A DNA stretch of 64,000 nucleotides from Dokdonia pacifica (lineage in GTDB: Bacteria > Bacteroidota > Bacteroidia > Flavobacteriales > Flavobacteriaceae): NCBI RefSeq assembly GCF_900188275.1, contig NZ_FZNY01000001.1:868001-932000 (forward strand), written 5' to 3'. Shown here one piece after another: positions 1 through 8,721 of this stretch. The notes beneath the pieces are model-generated. The model was not told where the DNA came from and searched no databases. It saw only the letters and a list, made by a program, of their open reading frames with translations. Both the position numbers and the translations under genes were made by a program. Numbering within the stretch: the stretch's first letter is position 1; the number at the start of each line of letters is the position of its first letter.

Positions 1-373
1 AGAATACAGCAAGAATAGCTGCATACCCAGCCACTGTTCTATTTGCAGTAATCAATAAAGAAAACCTATAGACTCCTGTTATAAAAAGCACAATACTTAA
101 AAGTGCCACGGTAAACAAACCAAATTTCAATCCTCCAATTAAAGAAAGTATTCCAATAGATTGATGCACCAAAGGAGGATAACTAGTTACTGTAAACCCA
201 GTATACCATTTATAATTCCAGGGTTCAAACCAGCTATTTGCATAATGATCTGCAAAAAATAAATGTATTAACGCATCATAGGTTGTTTCTAACGTAAAAA
301 AGATAGACGTACCATGAAATGCAAGTCCCACAAGTAGGGCTATCAACAGGTATTTATTAGTACTTCCTTTCAT
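1..373 (-). CDS. Polytopic membrane protein, probable glycosyltransferase, N-terminal part (runs off left edge)
   Basis: Open frame on the minus strand from an ATG at 373 through base 1 with no stop. The visible 124 residues start with a short positively charged stretch, a hydrophobic helix (about residues 8-27), a loop with several Trp/Tyr, the motif SYPPLVHQS near residue 67, and two further hydrophobic helices. A first loop rich in aromatic residues and a YPPL-H motif are typical of large multi-pass membrane proteins of the PMT/PTPS-related glycosyltransferase type. The divergent neighbour is a polyprenol-phosphate-sugar synthase-like GT2, the usual donor partner for such enzymes, which fits. 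Family identity is inferred from a fragment only. Confidence 0.6.
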   Translation of the reverse strand, partial: MKGSTNKYLLIALLVGLAFHGTSIFFTLETTYDALIHLFFADHYANSWFEPWNYKWYTGFTVTSYPPLVHQSIGILSLIGGLKFGLFTVALLSIVLFITGVYRFSLLITANRTVAGYAAILAVF

Positions 374-550
374 GTATTACGTCACTATTCTTTTGAATTT
401 TAAAGATATAACAAACTTCCCGCTTAGAAAGAAAGTGTGGTCTATGCTTTTTTTTCATTCACCTATACAAAAGCGCCATCCATCGAATATCGCTCAAAAA
501 GGCAGGGGTTCACACCTACTTTTGACCAAAGAAACCCAAACATATTGAAC

Positions 551-1369
551 ATGAAAACAGGAATTATCATACCATGCTACAACGAAGAAAAACGTTTAAA
601 TGTAGATGCGTTTATCAATTTTATTACAACAAACGAAAAGTATCATTTATGCTTTGTAAATGACGGAAGTAAAGACAACACACTAGAAGTTTTAGAATCT
701 ATTCAAAAAAATGCTCCTTCAAGCGTAAGTATTGTAGATATCAAGAAAAACTCAGGAAAAGCAGCTGCTGTACGATATGGATCAAGATATTTATTCAATA
801 GAAAAGATATCGACTATATTGGTTTTATAGATGCCGATCTCTCCACAGATTTTGATGACTTCAAAAATCTTACAGAGACACTTCACAAAAACAAAGAACT
901 TATGCTTGTGTATGGATCTAGAGGGAAAGGCGAAGGACAGATAGAAAGAAATTTTATGAGATGTGTATTCTCTAAAATTGTAAAATCCATTGTATTCTTC
1001 ATTTTAGGTCTCCCAATAGAAGACACACAGTGTGGCGCAAAAGTTTTTAGAAGAAATGCAATCCCTGTTGCGTATAATAATACGTTCTTAACGAGATGGT
1101 TATTTGATGTCGAGATCTTTTTACGTTTAAAAAAGCACTTTGGTTCAAAAGAAATTATGAATAAAATGTATGAGCAACCTTTAAACCGTTGGGTACATGT
1201 AGACGATTCTAAATTAGGAATGAAAGACGCTATTCAAATTCCAGTTAAACTATTACAAATTTGGGTGTCTTATAATGTATATAGTACTTTTAATGTACAA
1301 GAAAACACTCCTGAAATAGCGCCACAAGTCATCGTATTACAACCAGAAAATCTTCCTATGGCAGCATAA
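551..1369 (+). CDS. Family 2 glycosyltransferase, DPM1/polyprenol-phosphate sugar synthase-like
   Basis: 272 residues from the ATG at 551. The frame is open back to 437, but the family's conserved start (GIIIPCYNEE) follows directly after the Met at 551, and the upstream residues resemble no domain. GT2 features: the nucleotide-sugar strand IIPCYNEE (about residues 4-11), FVNDGSKDNT (about 37-46), and the metal-binding DADLS (about 94-98). A late LTRWLFDVEIFLRLKK segment matches the DPM1-like subgroup. There is no obvious C-terminal multi-TM domain, only one hydrophobic stretch (about 145-160). It probably moves a sugar from a nucleotide to a polyprenyl phosphate at the inner face of the membrane, for use by a membrane glycosyltransferase such as the divergent neighbour. 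The sugar is unknown. Confidence 0.85.
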   Translation: MKTGIIIPCYNEEKRLNVDAFINFITTNEKYHLCFVNDGSKDNTLEVLESIQKNAPSSVSIVDIKKNSGKAAAVRYGSRYLFNRKDIDYIGFIDADLSTDFDDFKNLTETLHKNKELMLVYGSRGKGEGQIERNFMRCVFSKIVKSIVFFILGLPIEDTQCGAKVFRRNAIPVAYNNTFLTRWLFDVEIFLRLKKHFGSKEIMNKMYEQPLNRWVHVDDSKLGMKDAIQIPVKLLQIWVSYNVYSTFNVQENTPEIAPQVIVLQPENLPMAA

Positions 1370-1413
1370 TTACACGAACTACATAATATAATAAGGTATT
1401 ATGTTTTTAGGTG

Positions 1414-1498
1414 TACGCTTTAACGATTCGCTCTCCATATTGTCGTGAACCTGCCTACCGGCAGGTAGGTCTCATAAGTTCGCTTTCGCGAAAGCGTA
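1414..1498. repeat. Intergenic repeat with inverted termini, copy A
   Basis: An 85-bp element between two convergent genes. It begins TACGCTTT and ends AAAGCGTA, perfect inverted 8-mers. Inside are the shared words CGCTCTCC and GTGAACCTG and a GC-rich hairpin around 1451-1469 (CTGCC and CTACC pairing with GGCAG and GGTAG). Its right end contains the palindrome GCTTTCGCGAAAGC. Related copies lie at 52041-52129 and 63372-63448. No coding potential. Confidence 0.8.
1481..1496. repeat. Palindrome GCTTTCGCGAAAGC, intergenic copy
   Basis: Perfect 16-bp palindrome CGCTTTCGCGAAAGCG, forming the right end of the longer element 1414-1498. The same core recurs about a dozen times in the window. Confidence 0.9.
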
Positions 1499-1531
1499 TA
1501 CAACAAAATTAACTGTGTAAAATAACACTCC

Positions 1532-3826
1532 TTATATATCAACAAAAGCTTTTTCTAAAACACTAGCCCCTGTGCAGAATACAATAAGCTGGTCATCATC
1601 ATCCGTTTTTCTTTCTTTTTCTATTTGATTTGTAGGGTTTACAATAATTTGACGCTTTAATCCTTCCTCATCTAATAACTGTTTTAAAGCTTCTTCGTCT
1701 ATGATTTCTTGATCGTTAGTATTATGGTATACAACTCTTACCCCTATTAATAAAATACCTTGATTTCTTAATATAGGTATTAATTGATCATATGTTTTAT
1801 GTACTAATGATTTAAACTTTTGAAGTTTTAAATCTATTGTATAAAACTCATTGAATTCATTGTAATTAAGCACTTCATCTAACACTTTTGAAACTCCATG
1901 ATTTAAAAGGCTTTGTGTAATAATATTTTTACTATAAACGCTGCTATTTATTATCTCGTTTACATCAGATTTTTTCAGATCTTCTGTATACTTCTGATCA
2001 TTTAGTTCTGCAATTATATAAATGGAGTCTATATATTTATCTACTTCATGTTTTTCGTATTGTGACGTTGCTTCTTTGAGGTGACTTGTTTTTTCTAACA
2101 TTTTTTTTCTACAATATCGAGATATTGCTAAAGATCGTAGAAGTGTTTTTTGATCTGCTTCTTTCGTTGTATTCTCTGAGAGAATGACAACTGTATTGGC
2201 ATTTTCAATGTTGGCTTTTTTAAGAACTATCTCGTCTGTTGCATCACCAGCAACAAACTCAACATATCGCTTTTCTTGAAGTTTTTTTATTTCAGGATAA
2301 TCTTCTAGTATTTGCGAAGGGTTTTCTACAATGGCAATAATTTTACCAAGTTTCTTCTTATAAGAATTCTTAGCTCTAATAAGTTCCTCAAGGAATTTAG
2401 AAGTTGTACTTTTCCAACCTATAACTATAATATGATTTTTAGTATTGAATTGCATAAGTCCTTGTTTTCTTTTTTTATTGAATTTATAGATTATATACTC
2501 ACAAAAACCGATGATAATAGATCCTACTATTAATATATAAGAGCTAAAAGACAACATAAGTTGTCCTATATAAGATAAAGGGAAAATATTATTATTATTT
2601 CCTGTTAGATTGGTAATAATAATCCAAAAGTGTAGATCTGTTTTTGTTAAGTTTAGCACTTTGCTCTTGATTCCTAGTTTCTTATAAAAAGAAGATTCTG
2701 CCATAAGAAGTCCTTCTACGCTTATATAGTAGAGAATACAAATAACAAATATCCCGAGAATGATATGTTTATATCTTATCCAGATGATAAGCATATCTAT
2801 CTTAACTAGTTGTTTACGTAATATGTATAACACTATTCCTCCAATTAAAAAAATAGAAAAAAGGAGTGTTATTTTTGCAATATCCCATGTGGTATAATGC
2901 AGTAACTCTCCTGTAGTTGTACTCATAGGAATACCATATATAAAACCATGATTTTCTTTATTCTGGAAATAGATAACACTTCCTTTGATGCTCTCAGCAA
3001 TTACAGATTTATCACTTTTTGTAGCTTCAAATAAAGACTGCGATATTGCTTTTTTAGAAGACTCATGAATATCTTCAATACTTTTATCCAATCCTACAAA
3101 AAATGTCCAACTACCTATGGTCTTTTTTTTATTGTCAGACTCAATTGTAATAGGAGATACATTATTAATTTTACTTATTATGAGTTGGATTTCTGAATTT
3201 GACAAATTCACCAATCCTATCTTTTTATTTGTCTCTAAGTTTTGTATTGGAAGTGAAAATGTAATAAGTGCATCTATACTACCATCGATCAATGATTGAG
3301 ACAAAACAGGATACGTCCCTTCTACAATCTCTATATCATTAAGGTTAACATTTAATAACCTACAGATTTTTTCAAATATTTTAAATGAGTAACCTGTCTT
3401 ACTTGTAAATCCTATTTTCTTAAACTTTTTACAGCCTTGAACTAAGGAACTATCGATTGCTAATGATTTTTGTGTGTAAACCAATAACTTTTCTTCAAAT
3501 AGAGGAAGAATGATTTCTACATTTTTTATACCATTTACTTCATCATATATATTTTCTAAAAGTACATCACGTTGTACGATAGCAAAATCTGCAAATCTGT
3601 TATCTAGTTGTTGAATATTTTCTAAAGATCCAGAACTTTCAATATTTATAAACTGAAAATGAGGATAAATACTATCTAAAGCTTTCGTAATAAGAGCTCC
3701 TGTTTTATTATAGTTTCCACCCATACTTCCCGAAGAAAGAATGTATTGTTTTTTAGCAACTTGTGAGTTTACAAACTGAAAAAGACATAAGAAAAAAAGA
3801 AACGATATGTTTTTAAATCGACGCAA
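1532..3826 (-). CDS. TAXI-type periplasmic binding domain fused to a 2-TM ion-channel-like pore and a TrkA-N/RCK domain
   Basis: 764 residues. A signal peptide (about 1-21) is followed by a TAXI-family solute-binding domain (about 27-295) opening with the family-like ILSSGSMGGNYNKTG. Then come a TM helix (about 316-336), a second TM (352-372), a re-entrant pore-like segment (397-418) and a final TM (420-446). A cytoplasmic Rossmann RCK/TrkA-N domain starts near 464 (HIIVIGWKSTTSKFLEE, later EFVAGDATDEIVLKKA). The pore reads FWIIITNLTGNNNNIFP, placed like the TVGYGD filter and trailing Pro of K+ channels but with Asn replacing the filter residues. The nucleotide loop GWKSTTS lacks the classic GxGxxG, recalling CASTOR/POLLUX-type RCK domains. 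The architecture is that of a ligand-gated channel with a periplasmic sensor. It is the last gene of the tubulin/actin-like operon, 16 nt after the preceding lipoprotein gene. Ion selectivity and ligand are unknown. Confidence 0.75.
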   Translation of the reverse strand: MRRFKNISFLFFLCLFQFVNSQVAKKQYILSSGSMGGNYNKTGALITKALDSIYPHFQFINIESSGSLENIQQLDNRFADFAIVQRDVLLENIYDEVNGIKNVEIILPLFEEKLLVYTQKSLAIDSSLVQGCKKFKKIGFTSKTGYSFKIFEKICRLLNVNLNDIEIVEGTYPVLSQSLIDGSIDALITFSLPIQNLETNKKIGLVNLSNSEIQLIISKINNVSPITIESDNKKKTIGSWTFFVGLDKSIEDIHESSKKAISQSLFEATKSDKSVIAESIKGSVIYFQNKENHGFIYGIPMSTTTGELLHYTTWDIAKITLLFSIFLIGGIVLYILRKQLVKIDMLIIWIRYKHIILGIFVICILYYISVEGLLMAESSFYKKLGIKSKVLNLTKTDLHFWIIITNLTGNNNNIFPLSYIGQLMLSFSSYILIVGSIIIGFCEYIIYKFNKKRKQGLMQFNTKNHIIVIGWKSTTSKFLEELIRAKNSYKKKLGKIIAIVENPSQILEDYPEIKKLQEKRYVEFVAGDATDEIVLKKANIENANTVVILSENTTKEADQKTLLRSLAISRYCRKKMLEKTSHLKEATSQYEKHEVDKYIDSIYIIAELNDQKYTEDLKKSDVNEIINSSVYSKNIITQSLLNHGVSKVLDEVLNYNEFNEFYTIDLKLQKFKSLVHKTYDQLIPILRNQGILLIGVRVVYHNTNDQEIIDEEALKQLLDEEGLKRQIIVNPTNQIEKERKTDDDDQLIVFCTGASVLEKAFVDI

Positions 3827-3842
3827 TGGGTTTTAATTTAAA

Positions 3843-4250
3843 TTATAGTAAACTTTTAAAGGATGTCTCTAAAATAAAATTAGCCACTATAGGCCCATAT
3901 GTTTTAATCATATCATTACTTTTCTTATCTACTAACAACTCTACATTTTGCTGCCTATCACTATAAAGACGAACATATTTTACTTGTTCCCTAGTTATGC
4001 TTTGGGAATTATTATATGGTTTACTCGATATAAAAGGGATACTCCCTGTCTCATCTTCTATAATACTTATAGAATAATTCATAAATGATGCTGTCTCTAC
4101 AATAGAAATATTGGATATTATGAAATAATCTTTAGCTGCATATTTAGCAGGGTTATCTTTGATCATTTGTATAGTGGTCACTTCAGATCCACATGAAGTT
4201 AGTATTAGTGTAAAAAACAATGCGATCTTTAGGTAGTTTGGCGTTTTCAT
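3843..4250 (-). CDS. Small lipoprotein of the tubulin/actin-like operon
   Basis: 135 residues with a lipoprotein signal peptide ending in the lipobox LTSC (Cys20). The mature part has alternating beta-type segments (DYFIISNISIVETA, MNYSISIIEDETGSIPFIS), which resemble a small OB-like barrel, but I recognise no family. It sits 4 nt downstream of the vWA gene and 16 nt upstream of the channel fusion, so it is surely co-transcribed. It probably acts in the periplasm beside the channel's binding domain; that role is inferred from position only. Confidence 0.7.
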   Translation of the reverse strand: MKTPNYLKIALFFTLILTSCGSEVTTIQMIKDNPAKYAAKDYFIISNISIVETASFMNYSISIIEDETGSIPFISSKPYNNSQSITREQVKYVRLYSDRQQNVELLVDKKSNDMIKTYGPIVANFILETSFKSLL

Positions 4251-4254
4251 AGTC

Positions 4255-6111
4255 TTAGCTTTTAATTTTTATAATTTCATTTTCTAATCTATCCCTATAA
4301 TCTTTATAAGATATTATGTGTAAAAAAATAGAAAAGAGTATAACCGAGACTATTATTACAATTGAGAAAGTTTCTAATAATTCTTTGTTATATAATATTA
4401 GATCTGAAATAAGTATAGATAAATGACACCCGAGATATACTGTCATTAGCACATAAAACATCAAAGAAATCCAGAGAAAAGGTTTAGTTTTATTCTTTTT
4501 GATTTTAAGCCTTAACAAACAAATTAGATAATAAAAAAACAGATATAAAGAAGTAAAAGTAAATACAAGGTATAAGGCAAATAAGTATAAACATGCTGTT
4601 ACTGGTAAAACTGGTTTAAATAGAATAGGATGTCTAACTGCATAACTTGTATTTGGATAGCTATATTCTAAAAAAAAGTTTTTACTTTCTATTTCATCTA
4701 CTAAAAATGATATTTCATATATATCACTATTTGAGCCTTTTAACTTCCCTTTTTGATATTCATATAATTTTATTTCATCAGGAGAATTACTACTACTCTC
4801 TTTAGAAATAGTTATATAATCATAAGGTTTTATATAGTTTTTGGGTCTTATTCTGTTAGCAAATCCGACAACTAAATCCCTATCCCCATTTTGGCGTAGT
4901 ATCTGTACTTCCCCTTTATAATCAAATTTATAATCTTGTTTATTCCAAGAGTGATAGGTTATCAATGGTTGCGCAACTTTCGCATCAATGACTGTAGAAA
5001 ACATAGTATTTATCTCTTCATCTATAGCAAGTTGATTATCAAGATGTTCTTCATATTCAAAAAAATATAAATGATTAAAATTTCTTCTAAATGTTTCTTT
5101 AATAGCCTTAGATACATATTTAGATGAACTACTTGTATTAGAGTTATTGAATGAGATTAAATTTAATTGAGACACTCTATTTCTAATATTGTACCAAACA
5201 TTTTCTACATCTTTTACATTTTTATCTAAAAACGCTTCTTCATGATAAAAATCACTTAAGAGTATTATACTTGTATGGTCATATTTTTTCCCATAACCAT
5301 TATTCCTCGTAGTTCCATTACCAATAAATTTAGGTGCTTTAAGCTCTTTACCAAGCTCATAAAAATCTGTAAATCTATTATTTATAATTTTTTTATAATC
5401 ATCCGTATTATAAACATTTATTTTTTTTAGGCAATCTATTATTGCTTTACTTCTAGTACTATCATCATATTCATCATAATCAATCTTAAGGGCTTTTTCA
5501 ATATGATTTACCACCTTTACATTCTTTTCACTTCCTGTATAAATAAGTACTTCTATATGTGTTAGATTCCTTTTTTCATCACGTGTAAGCTGTTCTAATG
5601 CTGTAAGTAAAAATAAATCCTCAACTTTAATAGTACTAGTATCTATATGTTTCTCAAAATCATATATCTGATCATTTAATTTGTTAACTAGTCTCTGTTT
5701 TATTTTACTTTCTTTACTATCCTTAATAGATCCAGTTTTATCAAGAAGAATTGTAATTTTTCTAGTAGGATATTCTGTAATTATATTATCTTGAAAATCA
5801 ATGATGTTACTTGGATAAAGGTCTTTAACATTTATTCCATATTGCTCTACAGGGAAACGAAGAATATCCTCTATAGAAAACCAATCATATTGACGATCCA
5901 GATTGGCTGTATACTTATCGTAACTAGAAAAAACATCCGCATGTATTCCAAAAATAAAGGTTATAAGAGCAAAGGAAACAAGCAATATTTTACTAAAAAC
6001 TTTAGGTAAAATACTTTTTATAATTTGAAATGTAAATTTATTCTCAAAATAAAATAGTATTAAAACACTACTTATAAAAAATATCAATGTCCATAAAAAA
6101 TAAGTTTCCAT
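4255..6111 (-). CDS. vWA-like domain protein with flanking membrane segments
   Basis: 618 residues. Two N-terminal TM helices (about 5-22 and 43-58) precede a von Willebrand A-like domain starting at KITILLDKTGSIKDS (about 118-132). This provides a MIDAS-type D-x-T-x-S, with the later strand SIILLSDFYHEE (281-292) supplying the second acidic site. After a beta-rich region (about 375-480) come three C-terminal hydrophobic helices (about 500-525, 545-565, 577-600). The vWA domain lies between TM 2 and TM 3 and is likely periplasmic. It overlaps no neighbour but is spaced only 4 and 11 nt from them. vWA proteins are known partners of the bacterial tubulin-like family encoded in this operon. Family-level function is inferred. 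Confidence 0.75.
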   Translation of the reverse strand: METYFLWTLIFFISSVLILFYFENKFTFQIIKSILPKVFSKILLVSFALITFIFGIHADVFSSYDKYTANLDRQYDWFSIEDILRFPVEQYGINVKDLYPSNIIDFQDNIITEYPTRKITILLDKTGSIKDSKESKIKQRLVNKLNDQIYDFEKHIDTSTIKVEDLFLLTALEQLTRDEKRNLTHIEVLIYTGSEKNVKVVNHIEKALKIDYDEYDDSTRSKAIIDCLKKINVYNTDDYKKIINNRFTDFYELGKELKAPKFIGNGTTRNNGYGKKYDHTSIILLSDFYHEEAFLDKNVKDVENVWYNIRNRVSQLNLISFNNSNTSSSSKYVSKAIKETFRRNFNHLYFFEYEEHLDNQLAIDEEINTMFSTVIDAKVAQPLITYHSWNKQDYKFDYKGEVQILRQNGDRDLVVGFANRIRPKNYIKPYDYITISKESSSNSPDEIKLYEYQKGKLKGSNSDIYEISFLVDEIESKNFFLEYSYPNTSYAVRHPILFKPVLPVTACLYLFALYLVFTFTSLYLFFYYLICLLRLKIKKNKTKPFLWISLMFYVLMTVYLGCHLSILISDLILYNKELLETFSIVIIVSVILFSIFLHIISYKDYRDRLENEIIKIKS

Positions 6112-6122
6112 AAAAATTTATA

Positions 6123-6968
6123 TTAACTATCCCACCATTTCTTTAAATCATTTAGGGGTGATTTATTTTTATTTTTTGTACTTGATTCTAAAAGGTTTTT
6201 AAATTTTATAATAAAGGCTTCATCAAGACCAGAAAGGTTTTCTTGTACTTTTTCAAGTCCTTCCTGTAATTCTTTTTCCATGGTCCCTACTTTATCTGTA
6301 AGCAATTGTATTTGATTTTCTTTAAGTACTTTTTTAAGTCCGCTATTAGTTTCCTGAGTTACTTTATCTATAGTGTCTTTACTATTTTCTAAGGAGCTTG
6401 CGATTGTCTTCTCTCCGCTTATAGCAATTTGTTTGATTTTGCTACTCATACTTTCTTCTATAATTTGGAGGGCATCTTCTATCTCTTCTTTGATATCTTT
6501 TAGGTTTTTTTCATAATTAGAGATTACCATTTTTATTTTTCCATATACCTTTTCAAGTTCATCATTACTATTAACCAGTAATGGTTTTAAGTCATTATTT
6601 TTTGTAATATTTTCTTCTGTCCTTTCAAGAAGATTCGTTAGTAAATCATTATTTGTTTTGAGCAACTCTGTTAGAGATGTATAATCTGCTTTAATAAAAG
6701 CTGTTACTTCCTTAAATTTTGATTTATGATCACTAATTAAATGTGTATGCTCTTTTTCTAATGAGTCTAGTGAAGCGGTAGATAATGCTGTAAATGCAGT
6801 TACATTTTTCTCTAAGACCAGAAGTCCTTGAGAGAAAAAACTTTTCAACGTCTTAAGCTCTTTATTTAGATAATTAAAATTATTCTCTTTATATGTTTTT
6901 ATATATTTCCATAAAAGAAATAATACGATGATATGTGTTATAATTAGTAATACAACCAATATTTCCAT
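6123..6968 (-). CDS. Membrane-anchored coiled-coil protein
   Basis: 281 residues. A single N-terminal TM (about 2-20) is followed by a basic stretch and then about 230 residues of almost uninterrupted charged heptad-like helix rich in Lys, Glu, Leu and Ser, ending LNDLKKWWDS. Positive residues after the TM predict a cytoplasmic coiled coil. The helix resembles those in apolipoprotein-like or RmuC-like proteins, but the RmuC nuclease domain is absent. In this operon it could tether or organise the cytoplasmic actin- or tubulin-like filaments at the membrane (inference). The upstream gap of 71 nt holds a GCTTTCGCGAAAGC palindrome. Confidence 0.65.
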   Translation of the reverse strand: MEILVVLLIITHIIVLFLLWKYIKTYKENNFNYLNKELKTLKSFFSQGLLVLEKNVTAFTALSTASLDSLEKEHTHLISDHKSKFKEVTAFIKADYTSLTELLKTNNDLLTNLLERTEENITKNNDLKPLLVNSNDELEKVYGKIKMVISNYEKNLKDIKEEIEDALQIIEESMSSKIKQIAISGEKTIASSLENSKDTIDKVTQETNSGLKKVLKENQIQLLTDKVGTMEKELQEGLEKVQENLSGLDEAFIIKFKNLLESSTKNKNKSPLNDLKKWWDS

Positions 6969-7005
6969 AATATAATAGATTTACTATCGTGAGCATAAGC
7001 TATAC

Positions 7006-7019
7006 GCTTTCGCGAAAGC
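7006..7019. repeat. Palindrome GCTTTCGCGAAAGC, inside the long operon
   Basis: Exact 14-bp palindrome in the 71-nt gap between the coiled-coil gene and the 560-residue lipoprotein gene. It has no T-tract, so it need not terminate transcription. Confidence 0.9.
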
Positions 7020-7039
7020 ATATATACCCACATCATTTT

Positions 7040-8719
7040 TTATACAATTTTAATAGGGAGTTTATCTTTCACTCTCCACTTACCATCTTCTAAGGTCATT
7101 GTGCCACCTTGTGTTCCTATTTCTTCTATCCTAGTACCTGATGAATTAAAGTTTTCTGGTTTTAATTCACAAATAGGGAGTAACAACGAGTCATAACTCA
7201 TAATTCCAGCTTGCATCATCTGTTCCTGATCTAATAACAAATGGAAAGTAGCTTGTGTAACATTATCGGGAGAAAGCGATAGTTGCAAAGCACTATCACG
7301 AGCTTTTGTTTTCGATTTTTTTTCATCTGAGAGTGCTCCTCTCACGTCTGCAAATGGGAAATAAAAAACAAGATTTTCCTGTAACATCTTATGAAGATGC
7401 GTTTCTATACTTTGTTTAAAGTCGTTTATAATCCCAGAGAGCACTTCTTGTGTTGTTGTAAGCGGAAGTTCATTAATAAGGTTTTGTCTTAATAGCTGTA
7501 CTTTTGCTCGCACCTCAGACTCAGGGATAATTGCCGTGTTTATTGTAGGGAGAAAATCTTCTGTTGTAATACGAGCATGTATTTGTTGTATTGCAACATC
7601 TTGAGACACGCATTCTTGTATATCACTTTCTAATAATGCACGATGCTTCTGAATTTGTTTAGAAATATAGGAGGTTAATTCTTGTTCTGAAGTAAACCTT
7701 TCTGATCGAGCTGATGCTATAGTATCAGAAAGAAGTGTGTTGTAGGTAACTTCTTGATCTTCTACACAATTTCGATGATAGTTATGTAATAATGTTTTAT
7801 GCATCGTTTCATATGCATTTTCTATTTTATTCTTTACAATATGGTCACTTAACTTTGAGGGTTTGGGTTTAAAAACATCATCAGATTTGTTTTCTGGTTT
7901 CGTTTTAATTGAAGCTAATTTTTCTGTAGCTTTTGATAGTTTTGAATTTAACTGCCTTCTCTTTTTCTTATAGAATATATATTGTAGTATGTTAAGTATG
8001 ATACTAACTAAAAGTAGTATCAAAAAAAGTAAGCCTTGTTTTTTTATGAATTCAATTAATTTCTTGAATTTGTTTTTACCCTCATCCGGGATAGTTATCC
8101 CATTTTCTTCTTTTACTAGATTTTCAAGAGGCTTTTGATTTCCTTTTAAATCTAATTCTTCAATATCATTTTTTAGAGTATCAATATTTGCTTTAATTTC
8201 ATCATTTAGTTTTATATATAACTCATTAGAAATTCTCTCTTTTCCAACAATAGTATCAATATAAAAACGGCTTTTTAAGATATTATCTAATCCTTTATAA
8301 ATAGAATCTTTTGCTAAGTCTAAAAATAGCATGTCCCTGTATTTAACTAGAGATTTTACATATAATTTTACGTTTTTCTCACTTTCAGTTCCATTCTTAA
8401 GTTTTGAATTAAATTCATTTAAAGAAATAGATTTTAAAACAATTTTATTTTCTGGACTACTTTTATAAACACGATCTGTCAATACACGATCTATCATTTT
8501 GTAGCCTATCTTATCATAAAACTTTATGATAAGTTCTTTTTTCCTTTCAACAACACTAATACTATCTCTTTCAAATATTTCTTCTCCTAACTGTTCTATT
8601 TCTTCTTTATTGCTATCAATAGTATTCTCTATAGAGCCTTCTGGTTCTAATCTGTCACTACACCCCAATAACATTAAAAAACTTATAAAAGCTATGTGTA
8701 AACTATATGTATATTTCAT
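7040..8719 (-). CDS. Lipoprotein-type membrane protein with a cytoplasmic-type C-terminal domain
   Basis: 559 residues from the ATG at 8719; an in-frame GTG at 8722 overlaps the upstream stop and is the alternative start. The N-terminal signal ends in the lipobox LLGC (Cys at about 20). A charged helical region (about 25-220) is followed by a TM (about 229-249) with KKKRR right after it, predicting that everything beyond lies in the cytoplasm. The C-terminal 300 residues are helical and then beta-rich, ending EDGKWRVKDKLPIKIV. If the Cys is lipidated, the protein would span from a lipid anchor on the outer side through the periplasm into the cytoplasm, which is unusual. It is translationally coupled to the actin-like gene (stop and start touch) and may be its membrane receptor (inference). 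No family recognised. Confidence 0.65.
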   Translation of the reverse strand: MKYTYSLHIAFISFLMLLGCSDRLEPEGSIENTIDSNKEEIEQLGEEIFERDSISVVERKKELIIKFYDKIGYKMIDRVLTDRVYKSSPENKIVLKSISLNEFNSKLKNGTESEKNVKLYVKSLVKYRDMLFLDLAKDSIYKGLDNILKSRFYIDTIVGKERISNELYIKLNDEIKANIDTLKNDIEELDLKGNQKPLENLVKEENGITIPDEGKNKFKKLIEFIKKQGLLFLILLLVSIILNILQYIFYKKKRRQLNSKLSKATEKLASIKTKPENKSDDVFKPKPSKLSDHIVKNKIENAYETMHKTLLHNYHRNCVEDQEVTYNTLLSDTIASARSERFTSEQELTSYISKQIQKHRALLESDIQECVSQDVAIQQIHARITTEDFLPTINTAIIPESEVRAKVQLLRQNLINELPLTTTQEVLSGIINDFKQSIETHLHKMLQENLVFYFPFADVRGALSDEKKSKTKARDSALQLSLSPDNVTQATFHLLLDQEQMMQAGIMSYDSLLLPICELKPENFNSSGTRIEEIGTQGGTMTLEDGKWRVKDKLPIKIV

Positions 8720-8721
8720 CA

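Noticed and set aside
437-550. Upstream extension of the DPM1-like reading frame from 437
   Set aside because: The extra 38 residues match no domain; the family's conserved N-terminus starts directly after the Met at 551.
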